Source: Nostoc sp. 'Lobaria pulmonaria (5183) cyanobiont' | GTDB lineage: Bacteria; Cyanobacteriota; Cyanobacteriia; Cyanobacteriales; Nostocaceae | Length of the DNA: 64,000 bases | Reading direction: 5' to 3' | NCBI RefSeq assembly: GCF_002949795.1 | Contig: NZ_CP026692.1 | Span: forward strand, 2,229,501-2,293,500 | Shown: positions 45,817-53,146 of the stretch, piece by piece | Layout: every line of letters starts with the position of its first letter | How positions within the stretch are numbered: position 1 is the first letter of the stretch | The notes under the pieces: model-generated | Told to the model about the DNA's origin: nothing | Database searches by the model: none | The model's input: only the letters and a program-made list of their open reading frames with translations | Program-made: the position numbers and the translations under genes

Positions 45817-46563
45817 TTAGGATGGTTTAAGGTGATAATCAAATTTAGAATGGTAAGCTGCATTGGCAAAGTCCATTGAAGGTATGGCATCCCAATTAAT
45901 TACATCTTCTAACAAAGCTTGATAACCTAGTGTATTGGGATGAAGTCCATCTTCACTCAAGCGTTTTAGCCGCCAACTTTCACCGCGTTTCATCCATTGC
46001 TCAAAAATATCCAAATAGGGAATCTGCCGTTTGGTGCAAGCAATTCGAGTTGCTTCTTTGTAGCGGTACTGGTCGGCATGATTATAGTAAAAACAATCTA
46101 AAAATGGCATTTTGGTTTCATCTACTGGCACCATGCCCACAAATAACACAGGACAGAGTTGCTGTGCTAAATCTAGCAGAGAGGCAATTTCCTTTTCAAA
46201 TAAGGTAAAATCTGTGTAACTTCGACCATCGGGACGCGCTAACCGTGCTGAGTCATTCACCCCTACTGATAAAATAATCAAATCGGGAACACGATTTCGC
46301 AGTTCACCCCGGTGGCGAAATTCAACTTCCAGTCTTTGGGCTACTTGTTGCGTGCGATCGCCTCTTACCCCTAAATTATAAAGAATATGACCGGCACTAT
46401 CCGGCAACATCCACCATCGCCGTAGTTGCTCAATCCAGCCTCCTTTTTCCGGGTCGCCGAATCCATAAATTAAGCTGTCCCCCAGTGCGACAATCTTCAT
46501 AGGCTGAAAGTAATTTGGTGGTAAAGACCGCTGCATTGAGGAAGAAGCGAGAAATGTGTGCAT
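45817..46563 (-). CDS. SGNH/GDSL-type esterase
   Basis: GDSL hydrolases use a Ser/Asp/His triad to cut ester bonds. The product shows the GDS motif VALGDSLIYGFGDPEKGGWI (block I), SVGVNDSAR (block III) and DGLHPNTLGY (block V with the catalytic D and H). The full frame gives 248 aa. An internal ATG at 46500 immediately before KIVALGDS would give 227 aa and is an equally good start; neither has a strong ribosome binding site. No signal peptide, so probably cytoplasmic. Substrate unknown. Confidence 0.85.
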   Translation of the reverse strand: MHTFLASSSMQRSLPPNYFQPMKIVALGDSLIYGFGDPEKGGWIEQLRRWWMLPDSAGHILYNLGVRGDRTQQVAQRLEVEFRHRGELRNRVPDLIILSVGVNDSARLARPDGRSYTDFTLFEKEIASLLDLAQQLCPVLFVGMVPVDETKMPFLDCFYYNHADQYRYKEATRIACTKRQIPYLDIFEQWMKRGESWRLKRLSEDGLHPNTLGYQALLEDVINWDAIPSMDFANAAYHSKFDYHLKPS

Positions 46564-47212
46564 TTAACGACTATATTTTATATCTTTACAAGATTCTATA
46601 CATTTCTATACCATAGATGGCTATCTTTAGTGTTCAAGCATCTATAGAGTTTTACTTGTTGATATCAGTTGTAAGGTTAATATTGCCGCAGTTGAGCCTT
46701 TGTATGATGGGCTATGCCTATGCACTTTAACAATCAGCATGAAAATCGAATCGCAGAGGCAATGGGCGAAAATTTTATTTTTGGGATGTCAAGAATTCTG
46801 CTGGGCAATTCCACGGACATGATATACAGCAGAATTCAAGGGTCAGAATGGGCTATGCCCCCTGCACTAACAGAAGTAAAACAAGCTTTGTACGTTCAGA
46901 CTAGCTTGTGTACTTCATCAACTTGAAATCTGCTGTAAGTCCTCATCTACAGACGCATAAGTAGTGTAGATAAATCAATCGCTAAAAGTAAACACTCACT
47001 TACCAATTAGTTTATCAAAAAAGTTGACACAAGTAGTTATACTGTAATATGATATATTACAAGAATAACGAGTTAAATTAAAAAGACTTCCTTGCTAGTA
47101 CAGTGGAAATAAAATTACCATTTGCACGCAATTAGTTGATATTACGAGAAAAATTTTCAAAACTTCCTACTTAATACAAAATAACTTAACTAACGCTGCA
47201 TAACTTATAAAT
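46564..47212. other. Spacer before the AAA+ ATPase gene
   Basis: 649 bases with only one short ORF (46714-46926), which lacks a ribosome binding site and protein-like composition. It contains a partial inverted repeat GAATTCTGCTG (46792-46802) against CAGCAGAATTC (46828-46838), and two copies of TGGGCTATGCC (46710 and 46851 regions). I see no RNA gene. The promoter for the ATPase is probably near 47030-47130. Confidence 0.4.
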
Positions 47213-48415
47213 ATGGATTTTGACTATTTTAGAAGCAATGAAGGCACTCCTACAAATAATACTCGGCAAAGTTTACTTGCTTGTGGCTGGCGACCCTTTA
47301 ACCGGGAATTAGACTGGGGGTTTTTGTGGCAACTGTTGTATAGTGACTCCCGCGAATTAACTCAAAAAAGTTTTAATTTAGCGAGTAATGTTGCTGATGT
47401 TTTAGGACGGAATAATTATGCTTGGTGGGCGAATTTATTAAGTGTTGTATCTGATAATACCCGCTACGAAGTTGAAAAATTTTGGAATTACATTACACCA
47501 GATCCTCAATCACCAGATCATCGCTACAAAGATGTTTTGAGTACGGAAACGCCCATCGTTCAATTTGTCAGTCGTAGTAGTATTCCTATTGATTATGTTC
47601 TGAATCGACTACAAGAAATTACTGTACTGCGAGTTTTAGGTGTGTTGGGTAATCCCGATATTATTACCCAGTATTACTCAGAAAGAGATTTTTATTTTCC
47701 CATAGATAGATTTGTTAGCTGGGAACGCTTAGACGTTATTAATACTGTTTACGCTTACTGGTCTCAGTATGACATTTGGTTGCAAATTGATCCCTATGAT
47801 CGCGGGCGACGACAATATAGTTTAATGGCGAAAAATCTCGCGCCACTAATTAACAAAGCAACTTACGACTTAGCAGTGATGCTGAGTGGATATCAAAGTC
47901 GTGTAGGCAAAGTTCATAGTCAATTTAACATTCGGACATTTCCCGCAGATATCCAAAACTTTACTGATTCTGTACAGCAAGCAATTCTGAATCAAAACCA
48001 GTTAGCGGTTGTTGTACATGGGGAACCGGGTACTGGTAAAACAGTCTGGACACAGGCAGTAGCAAAAGAAATTCTTGTACCTTTAGGGTATGTAATTTTT
48101 ATTTTAGATCATGATGCGATCGCTAATTTTGTCCCACCGACTTACATAGAGCGTATTTGTATCGTTATTAACGAAGCTGATAATCTAGCGCAAAATCGTG
48201 CTTCTGAGGTAGCGCAATACAATAACAAAACCGAACACATTCTGAGTTTGCTAGATGGCACTTTGTATCAGAGTGTAATTGATGACTCTGGTATTCAGAT
48301 GCAGCAACGGTTAGTTGTCTTGATGACTTGCAACACTACCGAAAGATTAGATCCAGCCATGTTACGTAAGGGCAGGGTGGATTTAATATATGAGTTTACG
48401 CAACTATTTATTTGA
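47213..48415 (+). CDS. AAA+ ATPase with unknown N-terminal domain
   Basis: The 400-aa protein has an unfamiliar N-terminal region (1-240) followed by a AAA+ core: Walker A GEPGTGKT at 270-277, Walker B ICIVINEADNL near 315-325, and sensor-1 VLMTCNTTERLDPAMLRKGRVDLIYEF. The short C-terminus after the sensor-2 arginines suggests no lid extension. It belongs to chaperone-like or remodelling AAA proteins; substrate and partner are unknown. Its stop is 70 bases from the end of the scytonemin response regulator gene, which reads the other way. Confidence 0.8.
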   Translation: MDFDYFRSNEGTPTNNTRQSLLACGWRPFNRELDWGFLWQLLYSDSRELTQKSFNLASNVADVLGRNNYAWWANLLSVVSDNTRYEVEKFWNYITPDPQSPDHRYKDVLSTETPIVQFVSRSSIPIDYVLNRLQEITVLRVLGVLGNPDIITQYYSERDFYFPIDRFVSWERLDVINTVYAYWSQYDIWLQIDPYDRGRRQYSLMAKNLAPLINKATYDLAVMLSGYQSRVGKVHSQFNIRTFPADIQNFTDSVQQAILNQNQLAVVVHGEPGTGKTVWTQAVAKEILVPLGYVIFILDHDAIANFVPPTYIERICIVINEADNLAQNRASEVAQYNNKTEHILSLLDGTLYQSVIDDSGIQMQQRLVVLMTCNTTERLDPAMLRKGRVDLIYEFTQLFI

Positions 48416-48484
48416 ATTGGGTAACTCGGTAGTCTTTTGAGGATAAGGGAGAATGGGCAATGCTGTATTTCTGCTTCAGCACTT

Positions 48485-49423
48485 TTACCAGAGTGTGGCC
48501 TGTTTTTGCGATACAAGCTGATGCTCTTTGCGCCAAGCTTGGGGAGGTAAACCGTGATGTTGGCGAAACTGGCGCGAGAAATGAGACACATCCTGATAGC
48601 CCAATGCTTTTGCTATCTTCTCGACTGTCTGATCGTTATTTTGGAGTAAAAAACGAGCTCCCGCCATCCGGCGTTTGACAATCCAGCAGTTTACAGTCTC
48701 TCCCGTCTGCTTTGCTACTCGGTTAGTTAAATAAGCAGGTGAGTAACCAACAGCAACAGCCACATCACACAAAGTAATTCCTTGATCGTAATGAGCTTCG
48801 ATAAAGTCGAAAACTTCTTTTAATTGAGGAATGCAGGGAAAGATTGACAAATGAGGGATCATCGCTTCTCTACCAGAGGCTTCTCTACCAGAGGCTGACG
48901 CTCCTAACGTCGCTACCCCTTCCCTATCACCAACGCCAACGCCAACACCAACGGCAACACGTCCAGCGATCGCTGTAGTATTATCTGCAAATAGTGATTT
49001 TGCAGCTTTCTGGAATTGAATAGTGCACCAGTATTGGAGAGTAGCTTGCTTTTGCAAGCGAATAGCGATCGCTCTGAGCAATTCGTCTATTGTAGAGGGT
49101 TTGCTAAGATGGTCGTCTGCTCCCAATTCCATAGCTTTGCGAACATCTGCTCTGGTACTACTGCCAGTCAGAAAAATGAAAGGAATAATTGCTGTAACAG
49201 GAGCTTGGCGTAGCGTAGCTAAAACGCTATAACCATCCATATCAGGCATTGTGATATCGCAAATCACTAAGTCGGGTATATGCTCTTGTGCTTGTTGGAT
49301 ACCAGCAAGACCGTTGGCTGCACCTATCGTATCAAAACCTTTAGCCTCAAGACCCTTTAAATAAAGATTGCGGGTAACGTTATCATCTTCAATGACGAGA
49401 ATTTTCTTTGACGATTCAGACAT
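48485..49423 (-). CDS. Response regulator with AraC-type DNA-binding domain (scytonemin regulator)
   Basis: The 312-aa protein has a receiver domain (1-125: acidic pocket EDD at 12-14, phosphoacceptor D56 in ICDITMPDMDGY, K108) and an AraC/XylS helix-turn-helix domain (about 200-300: ITLCDVAVAVGYSPAYLTNRV, IAKALGYQDVSHFSRQFRQ). The linker (about 150-188) is low-complexity (VAVGVGVGVG, then GREASGREA) and is built from DNA repeats. It sits beside a PAS histidine kinase and upstream of scyA. In Nostoc punctiforme the corresponding regulator (Npun_F1278, known from published work) is required for scytonemin production. Binding sites are probably in the 1.6-kb spacer. Confidence 0.9.
   Translation of the reverse strand: MSESSKKILVIEDDNVTRNLYLKGLEAKGFDTIGAANGLAGIQQAQEHIPDLVICDITMPDMDGYSVLATLRQAPVTAIIPFIFLTGSSTRADVRKAMELGADDHLSKPSTIDELLRAIAIRLQKQATLQYWCTIQFQKAAKSLFADNTTAIAGRVAVGVGVGVGDREGVATLGASASGREASGREAMIPHLSIFPCIPQLKEVFDFIEAHYDQGITLCDVAVAVGYSPAYLTNRVAKQTGETVNCWIVKRRMAGARFLLQNNDQTVEKIAKALGYQDVSHFSRQFRQHHGLPPQAWRKEHQLVSQKQATLW
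48864..48958 (-). repeat. Tandem repeats inside the response-regulator linker
   Basis: Two perfect copies of GCTTCTCTACCAGAG (48864-48878, 48879-48893) and five degenerate hexamers of the ACCAAC/GCCAAC kind (48929-48958) lie in frame within the linker of the regulator gene. They encode GREASGREA-type and VGVGVG-type residues. Copy number is likely to vary between strains. Confidence 0.7.
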
Positions 49424-49563
49424 AATTTTCTATTAGCATAAGTTTTTGCAGAAGCTGCTTACTAGACTCTTTAGTGAGTATGTAAATAGGCATGAGATTA
49501 ATTACTTCGTTCCGAGAGTTATGATTGTTAATTTGTTAATTAACAACTATTTCATTTCAACAC

Positions 49564-51543
49564 TCATAACTCGGAACTGGTCAACTCTGATTTGATTAAT
49601 GGCAACATCACAGTAAATGTAGTGCCCACATCAAGTTGACTTTCTACAGAGACTTGACCGTGATGTAAATCTACAAGGGTTTTAAGAATCGATAGTCCTA
49701 GTCCAGTACCAGGTATATGATCGATATTACTACCACGGTAAAATGGCTCAAATATACGTTGTTGATCTGCTAATGGAATACCGATACCCATATCTTGAAC
49801 CTGGAAAATTACTTTCTCATTTTGGCAATATAATTTCAACTCAATTGCAATTTCTGAGGGAGAATACTTGATTGCATTATCGAGCAAATTATTCAAAATC
49901 GGCTCTAACAGTTTTTCATCTATGCAGGCTGTTAGGGACTTATCTTGACTTACAAAATTAATCTGAATTGGGCTAACACACATCTGCATTTGTGCAACTA
50001 AATCATTACAAAACTGAACTAACTCAAGCGGTTTTGGCTCAAAATTTATTTTTGCTGATTCTGCCTTAGAAAAGAACAAAATATCATCCAACATCTGGCT
50101 GAGTTGTTCGGTGGCTTTCTGAATGTGATCGAGTAATGGTTGTATTTTTTTCTGTGTGTGTTTGTCTACTTCTTCCTTTAGTAAGCTATTAGAAAATGAA
50201 ATAATATTCAGCGGAGTCCGGAATTGATGGCAGACCATAGAAAGAAAACGCGCTCTAAGTTCGCTAAGTTGTTTTGCTTGTTCTAAAGCTTGGTTAAGAC
50301 CTAATTCCGCATATTTGTAATCGGTAATATCGATACCTGCAATCAATTCGACTGGTTTTCCCCCAAAATCCAGCACTCCATCTAGCATGGCAACCGCACA
50401 AGCTAGCCAGCGCTCCGTGCCGTTTTTTGTCAGAATATTCATCTCCTGATATTCAAAGTCACCTGCTTCACCCTGGTTGCCTACCTGCCTACGTTTTTTG
50501 CTTTTAATCAGTCGGTGCAGTCCAAAGTCTGTTAGCAGTTCCTCTTTTGTGTAGCCAGTGAGTTTCTCCACTGCTGGATTTATGTAGCAAAGTCGCGTGC
50601 CTTGAATCAGAAAAGTGCTGGCATCTGTGGTTTCTGCTAAAGTCCGAAATCTAGCTGCGTTCAGCCGTAATGCTTCTTCAGTCCGTTTCGATTCAGTAAT
50701 TTCCCAAATACTCCACACTCTCCCAATAATTTTGCCCTCAAGCCACTGAGGTTTTGAGTAATGTGCAAAAACTCTTCCATCTTTCAACTCCAGAATGTCG
50801 TAGCTCTCAAAATCAGATTGGCTAGACACTTCCCAAATCATCCGACTAAAGGTTTGTGGGTCTTTAAGTTGGTTCTCAAAAAAGGCTTTGCATCGAGGAC
50901 ATTTCTTGGATAATATTAGGGACTCCGGGATCTGCCACATCTCCACAAATTTCTGATTAAAGCTCAGAATATCTCCCTCAAAGTTAACTGCAACAACACC
51001 AATGGCAGTAGATTCGAGAGTAGAACGAAGTAAAGATATGGATGTTTCTAGTTCTACTTCTCTTGCCTTGAGTTGAGAAAATTCCTGCTGCAAATTGTCT
51101 TTAGCATTCCTTAATTCACCAGTCCACTTTTGCAGGCTCAGTTCTACTATTTCACCAGTTTTATCACGAGCAAAAACACAGCCAAATTCCATATCTTGGT
51201 GTTTGACATAGCTCATGGATATTTCTACCAAAAATATCCGACCTCCTTTTGTCTGGTAGCGAGATTTAAAGGTAAGGGAACCTTGTGAGCTAATATCTGA
51301 CCAATTATGTAGAGAAAAGTCTACATCTATATCATGCAGCCTCATAGAAAGTAATTCCTCACGGGAATACTCAGTCATCAGGCAAGTGGCATCGTTGACG
51401 TAAAGAAACTGTGCGTTTACTCCTAAACAGAAGGCCGCATCTACAGCTTGATTTATCAGCAAGTGAGCAAACTTCATCTCTATTTCTGGTTGTAGTGCCC
51501 ATTGATTGCTTGATCTAGCTAGTGTATATTCGCCAGAATTCAT
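49564..51543 (-). CDS. PAS-domain sensor histidine kinase (scytonemin kinase)
   Basis: The 659-aa kinase has three PAS domains at about 27-135, 170-285 and 295-410. A coiled coil and dimerisation domain follow with the phospho-histidine H439 in VCHQFRTPLN. The ATPase domain has an N box (about 551-558), G1 DMGIGIP and G2 GTGLGLS (about 612-618). No membrane span is seen, so sensing is cytoplasmic, perhaps through PAS-bound ligands or redox or light cues (C215 and C218 in the second PAS region form CPRC). It is 140 bases upstream of the response regulator on the same strand and is the matching kinase of that pair; in Nostoc punctiforme the counterpart is Npun_F1277. Confidence 0.9.
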   Translation of the reverse strand: MNSGEYTLARSSNQWALQPEIEMKFAHLLINQAVDAAFCLGVNAQFLYVNDATCLMTEYSREELLSMRLHDIDVDFSLHNWSDISSQGSLTFKSRYQTKGGRIFLVEISMSYVKHQDMEFGCVFARDKTGEIVELSLQKWTGELRNAKDNLQQEFSQLKAREVELETSISLLRSTLESTAIGVVAVNFEGDILSFNQKFVEMWQIPESLILSKKCPRCKAFFENQLKDPQTFSRMIWEVSSQSDFESYDILELKDGRVFAHYSKPQWLEGKIIGRVWSIWEITESKRTEEALRLNAARFRTLAETTDASTFLIQGTRLCYINPAVEKLTGYTKEELLTDFGLHRLIKSKKRRQVGNQGEAGDFEYQEMNILTKNGTERWLACAVAMLDGVLDFGGKPVELIAGIDITDYKYAELGLNQALEQAKQLSELRARFLSMVCHQFRTPLNIISFSNSLLKEEVDKHTQKKIQPLLDHIQKATEQLSQMLDDILFFSKAESAKINFEPKPLELVQFCNDLVAQMQMCVSPIQINFVSQDKSLTACIDEKLLEPILNNLLDNAIKYSPSEIAIELKLYCQNEKVIFQVQDMGIGIPLADQQRIFEPFYRGSNIDHIPGTGLGLSILKTLVDLHHGQVSVESQLDVGTTFTVMLPLIKSELTSSEL

Positions 51544-52161
51544 ATTCCTACTTCCTGCTGGTAATCAATCAGCACCATAGCCATTAATGAGTTAAAAATC
51601 ATAACTTACTAAAATCTTTGGTGCACTCTTCGGCTGTTAAAAAAATTCCTTAGTATGTTAAAAAATTAACATTTATCTTAACAAAAATTATCATACCAGT
51701 AAAATGTGAATTATTGAACCAAATTTTTATAAAAAAACTAAATTTTTAAAAAACTTTACTATTGACTTAAACAGCTTTTTACGGCTACACAAAATTTAGA
51801 CAAATCAAATCCAGATTAGTCAATAAACCTTATTAGATAAGAGTTAAAAACTCTTAATCTATAAGTAGAAAAAATATTTTAAATTTGAATTAGTCCTGCA
51901 CCAGAACTAACTAAATAGTTCATCAACCTAAAATTAACCAGTTGCTTGAGTAGAGGCAATTCATGAATTGCCCCTATTTGTCTGGTTAATTGAGATAGTA
52001 GTTAGATTTACGCCGTGCTGTACTAGTGTAGATTCGTTTGATTTTCAACATAAAGGCGATGTGCAGTGCTAGTCCTGGCTTAAATGAACAAATTTCACCG
52101 ATCAACTTATTTACTTAATTTATCTTAACTTACTCTTTCATATATCTAACTATAGAAAAAC

Positions 52162-52345
52162 ATGCTTAGTCATCTGTCGTGGGAAGTACAAATGTATCGC
52201 AAAAACACGTATGAGTTTACGTATAGCATTGTGTTTGTTTATAACAAAACAAACACTGGATCTTATACTAAGCATATATTGCTGGATTTTATGTCATATA
52301 AAACATATTTTATAAAATAATTACGTATTGAATGCTTAGTCATCT
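52162..52345. promoter_or_regulatory. ATGCTTAGTCATCT repeat pair with inverted copy and stem-loop
   Basis: A perfect 14-base direct repeat occurs at 52162-52175 and 52332-52345. Between them are the inverted 9-mer ACTAAGCAT (52267-52275) and the perfect 10-base stem at 52231-52256. The grouping within 184 bases suggests binding sites for a dimeric regulator or a decayed mobile element. Confidence 0.45.
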
Positions 52346-52496
52346 CTCAAAAGAAATATAAAAAGTTAAAAAATAATGTCTTTATCGTTACAAATAATTG
52401 ACTCAAAGAGTTTTTGGTAGCAATATAAATACCGCTAAATTGGCTGATGCTTTAATTCGGATGAAAAGTTAGTTGTGTAAGTCCTAAAGCAAAATA

Positions 52497-52530
52497 ATTG
52501 ACAACCAGATCAAAAGATTTTCTATTGTAA
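52497..52530 (+). promoter_or_regulatory. 34-bp element, copy 1 upstream of scyA
   Basis: Begins ATTGACA and has the core ATCAAAAGATTTT followed by CTATTGTAA. The flank GCAAAATA precedes it. It matches copies 2 and 3 (52622, 52873) in order and spacing. Confidence 0.6.
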
Positions 52531-52621
52531 ATTTGGTAATGTGCCGATTCTGCGATCGCAGAATATCAATCTTTCAGAATGACTAAGTTGGAAATGTCAT
52601 AATCACGCTCAAAGCGAAAGA

Positions 52622-52655
52622 ATTGACACCCTCATCAAAAGATTTTTCATTGCAA
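52622..52655 (+). promoter_or_regulatory. 34-bp element, copy 2 upstream of scyA
   Basis: Begins ATTGACA and has the core ATCAAAAGATTTT followed by TCATTGCAA; flank GCGAAAGA. It starts 125 bases after copy 1. Confidence 0.6.
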
Positions 52656-52794
52656 ATAGATTTTTATCATAGTAATTATCATTAAGCTAAGAATTTCCCC
52701 AGGCGGTTAAATAAGTAAATGGGTGCAATTAAAGGTAACTATGTAAACCTTTGTAAAGATTATGAGAAGTGCTTGAGTCAAGCTTAGTTGCTCG

Positions 52795-52842
52795 TTTACA
52801 TACCTTTAGATGATTTGGTTTATTCCCGCCAACCTACTTAAG
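52795..52842 (+). promoter_or_regulatory. 48-bp element upstream of scyA shared with the DUF3172 region
   Basis: Begins TTTACATA, has TTTGGTTTA in the middle and ends ACCTACTTAA, matching 35218-35265 at about 37 of 48 positions. It lies between copies 2 and 3 of the 34-bp element. Confidence 0.45.
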
Positions 52843-52872
52843 CACTGCAATCATCACAGTAGAAGCGAAAAA

Positions 52873-52906
52873 TTTGACACCCCCATCAAAAGATTTTTGA
52901 TTGCCC
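52873..52906 (+). promoter_or_regulatory. 34-bp element, copy 3 upstream of scyA
   Basis: Begins TTTGACA and has the core ATCAAAAGATTTT followed by TGATTGCCC; flank GCGAAAAA. It starts 251 bases after copy 2, close to twice the 125-base spacing of copies 1 and 2. It is 240 bases before the scyA ATG. Confidence 0.6.
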
Positions 52907-53146
52907 AACGGTCTTTATCTCCTTTATTCTGATGATTAAGAAGTGCATCCTAGATTGCTGTATGCTTTTCAAAAGTTTTTGGTAGTGTGCTCACAACCAT
53001 GAATCAGCAGCGATTAACCGTTTCTACTACCGACCAAGCTTGGTCATAGCTGTAAAAGCAACAGAGTTGTTTGTGTTAGATATTGCCACCGCTACGATTG
53101 TAAACTAAAAAACCTTTGTGTAACTTTCTGTAATTACGTGAAACCA

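Larger units (their letters stand above)
51544..53146. promoter_or_regulatory. 1.6-kb regulatory spacer between the kinase and scyA
   Basis: No ORF in this region looks coding. Repeated elements occupy its right half: three copies of a 34-bp element, a 48-bp element, two copies of ATGCTTAGTCATCT (52162-52175, 52332-52345) with an inverted ACTAAGCAT at 52267-52275, and a perfect stem GTGTTTGTTT (52231-52240) against AAACAAACAC (52247-52256). Left of 52000 it is AT-rich and holds the kinase promoter. The scyA transcript start cannot be fixed by eye. Confidence 0.6.

Noticed and set aside
46714..46926. Forward 70-codon ORF before the AAA+ ATPase
   Set aside because: No ribosome binding site, composition unlike protein, and it contains inverted and direct repeat fragments.
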